DNA from: Cellulosimicrobium arenosum
GTDB taxonomy: Bacteria; Actinomycetota; Actinomycetes; Actinomycetales; Cellulomonadaceae
Reading direction: 5' to 3'
Assembly (NCBI RefSeq): GCF_014837295.1
Contig: NZ_JACYHB010000002.1
Location: 248,001 to 312,000 of the forward strand
DNA: 64,000 bases
The position numbers and the translations under genes are program-made. The notes under the pieces were generated by a model that worked only from the letters and a program-made list of their open reading frames with translations, was not told where the DNA came from and searched no databases. Within the stretch, counting starts at the first letter, position 1; every line of letters begins with the position of its first letter. Positions 1 to 7,302 of the stretch are shown piece after piece.

Positions 1-279
1 GCCCCCGGCGACCGAGACCGTCGTCAGCCGCAGCTCGCCCGTCGAGTCGTACGTCTGCGCACCCGTGATCGAGATGAGCGGCGTCCCGTCCTCCTGGCCG
101 AGCGTGTCCTCGGTCGGCCCCGGCGACCGGATCGCGTAGGGCGCGGGGAGCACGGCCAGCCCTGCGAGCAGCAAGGTCGTCGCGAGCAGCGACACGCCGA
201 ACGTCACGGCGCGTCGCGTCACCGGCGGCGGGGCCTCGTCGTCGGTGATCAGGGAGTCGAAGGAGGTGGGGTCGCTCAC
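1..279 (-). CDS. YlbL/Lon-like PDZ-domain protein, N-terminal part
   Basis: Only the first 93 codons are inside the window; the gene runs off the left edge. Translation gives a short acidic cytosolic N-terminus, one hydrophobic segment (about residues 24-40, GVSLLATTLLLAGLAVLPAP) and then the YlbL-type motif SPGPTEDTLG followed by PLISITGAQTYDSTGELRLT. In this family the membrane anchor is followed by a PDZ domain and a Lon-type Ser-Lys peptidase domain, neither of which is visible here. GTG at 279 is the start; the ATG codons just upstream are out of frame and closed by a stop. The gene is divergent from the DUF2342 gene, a neighbour pairing I recall for mycobacterial Rv3194c/Rv3195. Confidence 0.8.
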   Translation of the reverse strand, partial: MSDPTSFDSLITDDEAPPPVTRRAVTFGVSLLATTLLLAGLAVLPAPYAIRSPGPTEDTLGQEDGTPLISITGAQTYDSTGELRLTTVSVAGG

Positions 280-427
280 CGGGACATCATCCCCGAGTTC
301 GGCGGACGTGTCCGCCGGCGGCCGCGCTGCGCCCTGAGCGAACCTCCGGCCCGGGACCGCCCGCACCCGCCTGCGCGACGGTGGAACCTGGTTACGGTGA
401 GTCCCGACGCAACCACGAGGAGTCGCC

Positions 428-1927
428 ATGAGCCCCCTTCCCCCTGACGACGGCGCGCCGGGCGCCGACGACGCCACCCCCTGGGACCAGGGCTTCGAGG
501 AGCTGCTGCGTCAGATGCTCGGAGCCGACGCGGACGCGGCCCTGCGCGAGCTCCGCGAGCGGGGCTTCGACCCCGGGGCGCTCGCGGGCCCTGGCGCCGC
601 GGGAGCAGACCCCCAGCTCGTGCAGCACGTCCTCGCCCAGGTGCAGCGGCTCCTGTCGACACCGAGCGACGGCCCGGTGAACACCGGCGTGGCGCACGAC
701 GTCGCCCGCCAGGTCGCCGTCGCCGAGGGGGACCCCTCGCTCACCGCCGCACAGGCCCGCGAGGCGACCCAGGCCCTGTCGGTCGCGGAGCTGTGGCTCG
801 ACGCCGTCACGGACCTCGCGCCGTCGGGCGGGCGAGCGCACGCGTGGAGCAGGTCGGAGTGGGTCGAGGCGACCCTGCCGGCCTGGGACGCGCTCGTGGC
901 GCCGGTCGCCGCGTCCGTCGCGGACGCCCTCGCGACCGTCCTGCGCGACCAGCTCCCCGACGGCCTCGGCGACCTGGGCGGCACCGGCAGCCCCGAGCTG
1001 CCCGGCGTCGGCTTCACCCTGCCCGGTCAGACGGCCGGGTCCCCCGGCCTGCCCGGCACCGACCCGACCGCGCTGATGCGACGGATGGGGTCCGCGGTCT
1101 TCGGCATGCAGGTGGGCCAGGCCGCCGGGACGATGTCGCGCGAGGTCTTCGGGGCGACCGACGTCGGGCTCCCGCTCCTGGACGAGCCCGCGACGGTCCT
1201 GCTGCCGACGAACGTCGCCGCCTTCGCCGACGGGCTCGACGCCCCGGCCGAGGAGGTGCGGCTCTTCCTGGCTCTGCGCGAGGCCGCGCACGCACGGCTG
1301 TTCACGCACGTCTCGTGGCTGCGCGGTCACCTGCGAGGCCTCGTCGACGCGTACGCCCGGGGCATCACCATCGACCTCGGCGAGCTCGAGTCCCAGCTGC
1401 GCGACGTGGACCTCACGGACACCGCCGCGCTGCAGGGCGCGCTCTCGTCCGGCGGCGTGTTCGGGCTGCAGAACACGCCGGAGCAGCAGGCGACGCTGCT
1501 GCGCCTCGAGACGACGCTCGCCCTCGTCGAGGGCTGGGTGGACGAGGTGACCGCGGCCGCGGCGCTGCCGCACCTGCCCCACGCGGTGCCGCTGCGCGAG
1601 ATGCTGCGCCGACGCCGGGCGGCGGGCGGCCCGGCCGAGCACACGTTCGCCTCGCTCGTCGGGCTCGAGCTGCGCCCACGTCGCTCGCGCGACGCGGCGG
1701 CGCTGTGGGCGCGCATCGCGGGCGAGTCCGGCGCCGCGGGACGCGAAGCGGTGTGGGCGCACCCCGACCTCCTGCCCGACGCGACCGACCTCGACGACCC
1801 CGCCGGGTACGCGACGCGGCGCGAGACGGCACGTGCCGAGGAGGCCGACGTCGACCGCGCGCTCGAGGAGATCTTCCGCACCGCAGGCGACGACTCCGAC
1901 GATCCACCCGCTCAGGGCACGCCTTGA
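428..1927 (+). CDS. DUF2342 zinc-dependent metalloprotease-like protein
   Basis: 499-residue protein of the actinobacterial DUF2342 family, often annotated as zinc-dependent metalloprotease or F420-associated hydrolase. The best landmark is the helix around residues 284-305 reading REAAHARLFTHVSWLR, which has the paired His of this family; the N-terminal half is Gly/Pro rich and low complexity. No signal peptide or membrane segment is seen, so it should be cytosolic. ATG at 428 is preceded by GAGGA at about 417-421, and a TACGGT hexamer at 393-398 could be its -10 box. The true substrate of the family is unknown to me. The N-terminal boundary is well supported; the enzymatic role is not. Confidence 0.8.
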   Translation: MSPLPPDDGAPGADDATPWDQGFEELLRQMLGADADAALRELRERGFDPGALAGPGAAGADPQLVQHVLAQVQRLLSTPSDGPVNTGVAHDVARQVAVAEGDPSLTAAQAREATQALSVAELWLDAVTDLAPSGGRAHAWSRSEWVEATLPAWDALVAPVAASVADALATVLRDQLPDGLGDLGGTGSPELPGVGFTLPGQTAGSPGLPGTDPTALMRRMGSAVFGMQVGQAAGTMSREVFGATDVGLPLLDEPATVLLPTNVAAFADGLDAPAEEVRLFLALREAAHARLFTHVSWLRGHLRGLVDAYARGITIDLGELESQLRDVDLTDTAALQGALSSGGVFGLQNTPEQQATLLRLETTLALVEGWVDEVTAAAALPHLPHAVPLREMLRRRRAAGGPAEHTFASLVGLELRPRRSRDAAALWARIAGESGAAGREAVWAHPDLLPDATDLDDPAGYATRRETARAEEADVDRALEEIFRTAGDDSDDPPAQGTP

Positions 1928-1934
1928 CGTCGGG

Positions 1935-2504
1935 TCAGTCGGCGGCGCGCCCGTCGCTCGCGGCGGAGCCGTCGTCGGCTGCGGGGTCCTCGTCGTCCTC
2001 GACCGGTTCGCCGGCGAAGGAGAACCCCTCGAGGAACCCGCGCGCCCGCTCGGTACGCGGGTAGCTCTCGAGCAGCTGCCAGAACGCCGGCCCGTGACCG
2101 GCGTGCAGCAGGTGCGCGAGCTCGTGCAGGAGCACGTAGTCCAGCACCCAGCCCGGCATGCCCCGAACCCGCGTCGAGATGCGGATCGTGCCGTCGATCA
2201 ACGTGCACGACCCCCAGCGACGACCCTGGTTCGTCGACCACCGCACCGAGGTGGGCCGCGCGCGCCCGTCGAGATACCGCTCCGACAGCTCTGCCGCGCG
2301 TCGCTCGAGCTCGGTGTCCGAGGGGCGACGTCTCCGCTCGGAGCTGGCGAGCCGCGCGAGCATGCGCGCCACCCACTCCTGCTCCTGCTCGCGGGTGAAC
2401 CGGGCCGGGATCGCGACCACCGTGCGGTCTCCGTCACGGTAGGCGCTGACGGTGCTCTTGCGCCGGCGACTTCGCCGGACCTCCACGACCGTCTCCCGGA
2501 CCAC
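1935..2504 (-). CDS. YgjP/SprT-type M48-like zinc metallopeptidase
   Basis: 189-residue protein with the zinc motif HELAH at about residues 127-131 followed by GHGPAFW, the pattern of the DUF45/YgjP family (M48-like). Upstream, the segment RWGSCTLIDGTIRIS is also typical of that family. It ends in an acidic low-complexity tail of about 25 residues. A cytosolic protein is predicted. The start is GTG 2504: a TACGGT box at 2516-2511 lies exactly 6 nt before it, matching the leaderless-promoter pattern seen repeatedly in this window. It is convergent with the DUF2342 gene, leaving a 7 bp gap. Its physiological substrate is unknown. Confidence 0.85.
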   Translation of the reverse strand: MVRETVVEVRRSRRRKSTVSAYRDGDRTVVAIPARFTREQEQEWVARMLARLASSERRRRPSDTELERRAAELSERYLDGRARPTSVRWSTNQGRRWGSCTLIDGTIRISTRVRGMPGWVLDYVLLHELAHLLHAGHGPAFWQLLESYPRTERARGFLEGFSFAGEPVEDDEDPAADDGSAASDGRAAD

Positions 2505-2510
2505 GCCACG

Positions 2511-2516
2511 ACCGTA
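2511..2516 (-). promoter_or_regulatory. -10 box of leaderless M48-like gene
   Basis: TACGGT on the minus strand, 6 nt before the GTG at 2504. It implies a transcript that starts at or next to the start codon. Confidence 0.5.
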
Positions 2517-2678
2517 CTGGTTCGGGGCGAGAATTGGCAGGCCCCACGCCGATCCGGTCGCACCCCGCCGGCCCTGTGGACGACGGCGGGAGCCGGGCCG
2601 GACCGTGCCACGCTGGCGTGCACGACGGGACCGGACGCACCGGCCCGCAGACGCCCGTGCACGTGCTCCGGAGGTCCC

Positions 2679-3794
2679 ATGCCCCACGCCCTCACCCTGC
2701 GCCCCGCCACCCGCGTGCTCCGACGCGCGCCGGGCGAGGTGCAGATCGGGACGGATCCACGGTGGGCCGTCCGCCTCGTCGGCCTCTCGGCGGCCGAGGA
2801 GCGGTGGCTGCAGTCGCTCGAGCCCCGGTTCGGCGCGGACGGCGCCCCGTGCGCCACGACGGCCGATCTGCGACCGCCGGCGCAGCGCCGCGGCACGCTG
2901 CTCCGCCTGCTCGAGGAGGCAGGCCTGCTCGTCCGGCGTCGTCCACGCCGCCGCGTCAGCACCGGCCCCGGCAACGGTGACGCCGAGCTCCCGGTCCTCG
3001 ACGCGGTCCGGCACGACGGCGCGGGGCATCGCGCGCTCGCAGGCCGGGCACGCGCCGTCGTCGGCGTCGTCGGCATCGGCAGGCTGGGCGCGACCCTGGC
3101 CACGACCCTGGCCACGGCGGGCGTCGGGACGATCGTGGCGCACGAGACCGCGCCGGTGCTCGCGACGGACGTCGGGCTCGGCGGGTTCCGGCTGCGGGAC
3201 GTGGGCGCACCTCGTGGGCTGGCGCTGGCCCGGATCCTGGGAGAGGTGGCGCCGGGAGTCACGACGGCGTCGGGGCGGGTCCCGGACGTGGTCGTGGTCG
3301 TCGAGCACGACGCGGCGGACCCGGACCGGGTCCGCGAGCTCGTGGGTGACGGGGTGGCGCACCTGTCGATCGTGGTGCGCGAGGCGGACGTCGTCGTCGG
3401 CCCGTTCGTCCGCCCGGGTCTCGACCCGTGCGTGCGCTGCGTCGATCTGCGCCGTCGCGACGTGGACCCCTGCTGGCCCCAGATGGCGCGCCAGCTCCGG
3501 GACGCGGTCGGGCCAGGGTACGAGGACGCGGTGCTGTCGTCCGTCGCCGCATCGGTGGCCTCGGGTCAGGTGCTCGCCGCGATCGACGGCGACGTGCCCC
3601 GCACAGCCACGGCATGCCTCGAGATCCTTGCTCCCGACGCGGTGCCGCGGCTGCGCGGGACCACCTCGCACCCGGAGTGCGGGTGCACCGAGCTGCGCGG
3701 GGCGCCGCCGGACGGCACACCCCTCGTCCGTGCCGGCCTCGCCCCCCGGGCGACGAGCACCCGCACGTCAGGCGACCGAACGCGCATCGGCTGA
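2679..3794 (+). CDS. RRE/ThiF-like protein (TOMM cyclodehydratase C-domain type)
   Basis: 371-residue E1-like protein. Residues 1-90 look like a small winged-helix leader-binding module; a dinucleotide-binding motif GIGRLG starts near residue 131. Four cysteines, C250/C253 (CVRC) and C334/C336 (CGC), fit the structural zinc site of ThiF/MoeB-like proteins. In the TOMM literature such proteins present a precursor peptide to a YcaO cyclodehydratase, but no YcaO gene, precursor or exporter is near. ATG 2679 is preceded by GGAGG at 2670-2674. The 3' end overlaps the whiB7 3' end by 27 bp on the opposite strand. The position next to DUF2342 and whiB7 suggests a conserved housekeeping-type role rather than a peptide-natural-product cluster; function unproven. 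Confidence 0.7.
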   Translation: MPHALTLRPATRVLRRAPGEVQIGTDPRWAVRLVGLSAAEERWLQSLEPRFGADGAPCATTADLRPPAQRRGTLLRLLEEAGLLVRRRPRRRVSTGPGNGDAELPVLDAVRHDGAGHRALAGRARAVVGVVGIGRLGATLATTLATAGVGTIVAHETAPVLATDVGLGGFRLRDVGAPRGLALARILGEVAPGVTTASGRVPDVVVVVEHDAADPDRVRELVGDGVAHLSIVVREADVVVGPFVRPGLDPCVRCVDLRRRDVDPCWPQMARQLRDAVGPGYEDAVLSSVAASVASGQVLAAIDGDVPRTATACLEILAPDAVPRLRGTTSHPECGCTELRGAPPDGTPLVRAGLAPRATSTRTSGDRTRIG

Positions 3795-4244
3795 GGCGTC
3801 GGCCTCCGACGCCTCGTCCTGCGCCCGGCGCGCGAGCACCTCGGCCTTGCTGGGTCGGCCGCGGCCACGCTTGCGCGCGACCACGTTCCCGTCGACGAAG
3901 ACCTCGCCACCCCAGACGCCCCAGGGCTCGCGGCGCTCGAGCGCACCCGCGAGACACCCGGCAGCGAGGGGGCAGGTCCGGCACAGCGCCTTGGCCCGCT
4001 CGACCTCGATCGTGCGCTCCGCGAACCACAGCTCGGGGTCGTTGCTGCGGCACGGGAGCAGGTCGAGGACGAGGCTGTCGAACTCGGTCGTGTCCTGGTC
4101 GCCTCGCAGAGAGCTCGACGACTGATGGGGGGGTTGTGGTTCCCAGGGGCCGGATCCGCCCTGGGTCGTGATGGTGTCGAGCAGCGCGGTGAGCCGCACG
4201 ATGTCCTCCAGTGGTGTCCTGTCGTGTGTGAACGTCGTCGTCAC
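3768..4244 (-). CDS. whiB7: WhiB7-type transcriptional regulator
   Basis: 158-residue WhiB-family iron-sulfur protein. Four cluster ligands are visible: C65, C88, C91, C97 (C-x22-CxxC-x5-C). EPWGVWGGE follows at 106-114, and the arginine/glycine AT-hook RGRGRP at about 126-131 is the WhiB7 hallmark. In mycobacteria and Streptomyces, WhiB7/WblC binds the primary sigma factor and activates intrinsic antibiotic-resistance genes and its own promoter at AT-rich DNA just upstream of the -35. The GTG 4244 start is preferred because LEDIVRLTALLDTI follows; the N-terminus is longer than the roughly 90 residues of the tuberculosis protein. The gene is preceded by a uORF, a strong hairpin and a WhiB7-style promoter (separate entries). 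Confidence 0.9.
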   Translation of the reverse strand: MTTTFTHDRTPLEDIVRLTALLDTITTQGGSGPWEPQPPHQSSSSLRGDQDTTEFDSLVLDLLPCRSNDPELWFAERTIEVERAKALCRTCPLAAGCLAGALERREPWGVWGGEVFVDGNVVARKRGRGRPSKAEVLARRAQDEASEADASADARSVA

Positions 4245-4326
4245 AGGACCCCCGGACAGCGGCCTCGTCCGACCTGGACGATGCCTCCGGTGATTCCTCA
4301 CCGGCCTCGTGCCTGGAGAAGCACGA

Positions 4327-4358
4327 AGGCCGCGGGTCCCAGTGGGACTCCGCGGCCT
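4327..4358 (-). terminator. Attenuator hairpin in whiB7 leader
   Basis: Arms AGGCCGCG (4327-4334) and CGCGGCCT (4351-4358) pair, and the stem continues through G4335-C4350 and GTCCC/GGGAC to a 3-base loop at 4341-4343, with one bulged T. Read on the minus strand it is followed by TCGTGCTTCTCC, which is moderately U-rich. It sits between the uORF stop and whiB7, where transcription attenuators are known for whiB7/wblC. A second small hairpin (GTGC/GCAC, 4310-4325) follows. Confidence 0.7.
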
Positions 4359-4377
4359 GGACCTGACGTGCGGTCGG

Positions 4378-4533
4378 TCAGACCGGACGTGTCCTGGGAG
4401 CGGAGTCGGGTGCGGTGCGGATGCCGAAGGCTCCGCCACGGTGCGTGCGCACGCGGGCAGAGTTCCCCCCTGGAATCGCTGCGTTCGTCGCAGGATCCAG
4501 CAGGCTCGCCATCAGGATCTGGTTGATCTTCAC
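4378..4533 (-). CDS. Upstream ORF (leader peptide) of whiB7
   Basis: 51-codon ORF starting GTG 4533 (peptide begins VKINQILMASLLD). A purine-rich GAGAGAGGGGG lies about 10 nt upstream, a good ribosome binding site; an in-frame GTG at 4542 is an alternative start. It ends at 4378, 20 bases before the attenuator hairpin. Known whiB7/wblC leaders carry a short uORF whose translation favours the terminator, and ribosome-targeting drugs relieve this. The match to that arrangement is by position and structure, not by peptide sequence. The second half of the peptide is Arg/Thr/Pro rich. Confidence 0.65.
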   Translation of the reverse strand: MKINQILMASLLDPATNAAIPGGNSARVRTHRGGAFGIRTAPDSAPRTRPV

Positions 4534-4598
4534 CGTGTGCACCCCCTCTCTCCGTTCGGGCCTGCCTCTCGGCACGCCCCTCCTCCAAGGACACTCTG

Positions 4599-4637
4599 AG
4601 AGTAGGTCGCGCCTCGCAGGAGGCGCAACGTATTTAC
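4599..4637 (-). promoter_or_regulatory. whiB7 promoter with AT-rich activator site
   Basis: Minus-strand -35 TTGCGC (4628-4623) and -10 TACTCT (4604-4599), 18 bp apart, with the AT-rich GGTAAATA immediately upstream of the -35 (4638-4631). WhiB7 AT-hooks bind AT-rich DNA at exactly that place, so autoregulation is likely. The predicted RNA start near 4592 leaves about 59 nt before the uORF. Confidence 0.65.
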
Positions 4638-4662
4638 CGAACTTCTTTCGACGAGTTGTCCG

Positions 4663-6735
4663 TCAGTGCGCGGAACCGGCCACGAGGCCGAGCAGGACCG
4701 CGCCGTACCGGTCGATCTTCGCCGGTCCCAGGCCGTTGATCCGCGCGAGCTGGGCGACCGTGCTGGGGCGGGTCTCCGCGATCGCGGCCAAGGTGTCGTC
4801 GACGAGGACGGTGAACGCCGGCTTGTCCGTCTCCAGCGCGACCTCGCGGCGCCACTCGCACAGCGCGTCGAACAGGGCGACGTCGTACTCGCCGGTCAGA
4901 CGCAGCCGTGCCTCGCCGGGACGGGGTCGGCGCCCGGCGACCCGGCCCTCCGCCTCGGCCGGCCACAGCCCGTCGAGGAACCGGGTGCGCTTGCGTGTCG
5001 CGCGACCTCCCGGGTTGCGGGAACGTGCGAAGGACAGCTCGAGGTGCTCGCGGGCACGGGTGATCCCGACGTAGAGCAGCCGGCGCTCCTCCGCGACCGC
5101 CTCGTCGGTCTCCGCGAGCGAGATGGGCATGAGTCCCTCGCTCGTCCCGGCGAGGAACACCGCGTCCCACTCCAGCCCCTTGGCCGCGTGCAGCGACGCG
5201 AGGGTGACTCCCTCGACCGTGGGCGCGTGCTGGGCCGCTGCGCGTTCCTGGAGCTCGGCGATGAAGGTCGCGACCGTCGTCGGGTCGCCCGACGACGCGG
5301 CGAGGGCCGCGACGTCGTCGGCCAGCGCGACCAGCGCCTGCATCGAGTCCCAGCGCTCACGTGCGGCGCCGCGCGCCGCGGGCGGCTCGGCGGACCACCC
5401 GGCGGAGACCAGCACGTCGCGCACGGTCTCGGGCATCGGCACGTCGGGGTCCGCGGACCGGGCCGCACCGCGCAGGAGCACGATCGCGTCGCGGACCTCC
5501 TTGCGCTGGAAGAAGCGTTCGCCGCCGCGCACGAGGTAGCCGATCCCCGCGTCGGCGAGGGCCGCCTCGAACGCCTCCGACTGACCGTTGGTGCGGTACA
5601 GCACCGCGATCTCCGACGGCCGGGTACCCGCCTCGACGAGCCGCCCGATCCGGGCGGCGATCCCCGTCGCCTCCGCCTCGTCGTCCTCGTACGCGGTGAA
5701 CGCGACCGGCGGGCCCGACGGTCGCTGCGCGACGAGCTCGAGCGCCGTGTGCCCGCCCCCGGCCCGCCCGGCGCGGGACAGGAGGCGGTTCGCGAGCGTG
5801 ACGACCTGTGGGGTCGAGCGGTAGTCCCGCACGAGCCGCACGACCCGTGCGCCCGGATGGGTGCGGGTGAAGGTCAGCAGGTGGTGGGGGGTCGCGCCGG
5901 TGAACGAGTAGATCGTCTGGGACGGGTCACCGACGACGCACAGCTCGTCGCGCCCGCCGAGCCACTGGTCGAGCAGGAACTGCTGCAGCGGGGAGACGTC
6001 CTGGTACTCGTCGACGACGAAGTGCCGGTACTGGCGACGCACCTGGTCCGCGACCGAACCCTGGTGGGCGAGCATGTCGCCGAGCATGAGCAGGACGTCC
6101 TCGAAGTCGATGACGGACCGCTCGGTCTTGACGTCCTCGTAGGCCGTGATGAGCCGGGCGACCGTCTGGTGGTCGTAGCCCGCCGGTGCGTCACGATCGA
6201 TCGCCGCGCAGGCACGGACGTAGTCGTCAGCGGTGACGAGCGAGACCTTGGACCACTCGACCTCCGACGACAGGTCCCGGACCGCGACCCGGTCGACGGA
6301 GACCCCGATGCGCCGGGCCGCCTCCGCCACCGCGGACGCCTTGTGCTCGAGGATGCGCGGAGGGGCACCGCCGACGACCTTGGGCCAGAAGTAGCCGAGC
6401 TGCCGCAGAGCGGCGGCGTGGAAGGTGCGCGCCTGGACGCCGTGCGCGCCCAGCTCGCGCAGCCGCGTGCGCATCTCCCCGGCGGCCCGGGCGGTGAAGG
6501 TCACGGCCAGGACCGACGTGGGCGGGTAGGACCCCGTACGCACGCCGTACGCGATGCGGTGCGTGATCGCGCGCGTCTTGCCCGTCCCGGCCCCGGCCAG
6601 CACGCACACCGGCCCGGACAGCGCGAGCGCGACGTCGCGCTGGTCCGGGTCGAGCGCGTCCAGGATCGCGTCGGCGGAGCGCAGGACAGGAGGCGTCGAG
6701 GCAGGAGCTGAGGGTGGGCCGGGTGGTGTCGACAT
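4663..6735 (-). CDS. uvrD2: UvrD2-type superfamily 1 DNA helicase with HRDC domain
   Basis: 690-residue 3'-5' SF1A helicase. Walker A AGAGTGKT lies near residue 50, the DEYQD motif II near 240, then GDPSQTIYSFTGA (motif III) and the VEGVTLASLHAAKGLEWD block (motif V). The C-terminus, about 620-690, is an HRDC domain (LFDALCEWRRE...GLGPAKIDRYG). Mycobacterial UvrD2 joins the motor and HRDC through a four-cysteine module; here that linker has no CxxC pair and the region holds only one Cys. The start is ATG 6735 (an adjacent GTG at 6738 is possible). It is divergent from mrx1, an order I recall as Rv3198c/Rv3198A. It acts in DNA repair, probably unwinding 3'-tailed duplexes. Confidence 0.92.
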   Translation of the reverse strand: MSTPPGPPSAPASTPPVLRSADAILDALDPDQRDVALALSGPVCVLAGAGTGKTRAITHRIAYGVRTGSYPPTSVLAVTFTARAAGEMRTRLRELGAHGVQARTFHAAALRQLGYFWPKVVGGAPPRILEHKASAVAEAARRIGVSVDRVAVRDLSSEVEWSKVSLVTADDYVRACAAIDRDAPAGYDHQTVARLITAYEDVKTERSVIDFEDVLLMLGDMLAHQGSVADQVRRQYRHFVVDEYQDVSPLQQFLLDQWLGGRDELCVVGDPSQTIYSFTGATPHHLLTFTRTHPGARVVRLVRDYRSTPQVVTLANRLLSRAGRAGGGHTALELVAQRPSGPPVAFTAYEDDEAEATGIAARIGRLVEAGTRPSEIAVLYRTNGQSEAFEAALADAGIGYLVRGGERFFQRKEVRDAIVLLRGAARSADPDVPMPETVRDVLVSAGWSAEPPAARGAARERWDSMQALVALADDVAALAASSGDPTTVATFIAELQERAAAQHAPTVEGVTLASLHAAKGLEWDAVFLAGTSEGLMPISLAETDEAVAEERRLLYVGITRAREHLELSFARSRNPGGRATRKRTRFLDGLWPAEAEGRVAGRRPRPGEARLRLTGEYDVALFDALCEWRREVALETDKPAFTVLVDDTLAAIAETRPSTVAQLARINGLGPAKIDRYGAVLLGLVAGSAH

Positions 6736-6832
6736 CACCGCTGATTCTCGCAGCCGACACCCACACGCGGCACCAGGTCCGGAACCTCCGAGGGCCGTCC
6801 CCGGGCGGTCCGACGGTGGTGCGCGGGCGACG

Positions 6833-6859
6833 GGAACAAGGACCCCGCACCCCGACGTT
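6833..6859 (+). promoter_or_regulatory. SigH/SigR-type promoter of mycoredoxin gene
   Basis: GGAAC at 6833-6837 and GTT at 6857-6859 with 19 bases between them match the thiol-oxidative-stress sigma factor consensus (GGAAY-N16..20-GTT). It lies about 85 nt before mrx1, whose homologues belong to SigH/SigR regulons. Confidence 0.6.
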
Positions 6860-6942
6860 CACGCAGGAGCGTGGCTGCAGCCGCACCCGCGCAGCGACCG
6901 AAGCGACCCGACGCCATGCCGTCGAACCGAGGAGATCTCCCG

Positions 6943-7209
6943 ATGCCCACCGCCCCCACCACGCCCGACGCCGGCACGATCACCATGTACTCGACCACGT
7001 GGTGCGGCTACTGCCGACGGCTCAAGACGCAGCTCGACTCGGTGGGCATCGGGTACACCGAGGTGAACATCGAGCAGGACCCCGACAGCGCGGCGTACGT
7101 GGAGCAGGTCAACGGCGGCAACCAGACGGTCCCGACCGTCGTCTTCCCGGACGGGACCGCCGCGACCAACCCGTCGCTCGCCGAGGTCCAGCAGCGCCTC
7201 GCCGCCTGA
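6943..7209 (+). CDS. mrx1: Mycoredoxin (glutaredoxin-like, WCGYC)
   Basis: 88-residue glutaredoxin-fold protein with redox motif WCGYC at residues 20-24 and the cis-proline loop TVPTVVF near 63-69. Mycoredoxin-1 resolves protein-mycothiol mixed disulfides in actinobacteria that use mycothiol. The ATG 6943 start is chosen because AGGAG at 6930-6934 precedes it; an in-frame upstream ATG (6871) would add 24 residues unlike the family. A SigH/SigR-type promoter lies upstream. It is divergent from uvrD2 and convergent with nudC. Confidence 0.93.
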   Translation: MPTAPTTPDAGTITMYSTTWCGYCRRLKTQLDSVGIGYTEVNIEQDPDSAAYVEQVNGGNQTVPTVVFPDGTAATNPSLAEVQQRLAA

Positions 7210-7302
7210 CGGCAAGCGTCGAGCGCAGTCGGGGGCAGTCGAGGACACGAGCGGGACACTCCTCCTGGGGCGCCCGCCGGCGCCGGACGACGTGAGCCGA
7301 CG

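Noticed and set aside
2679-3794. TOMM/thiopeptide biosynthetic cluster
   Set aside because: Only the ThiF-like protein is present; no YcaO, dehydrogenase, precursor peptide or exporter lies nearby, and the neighbours are housekeeping genes.
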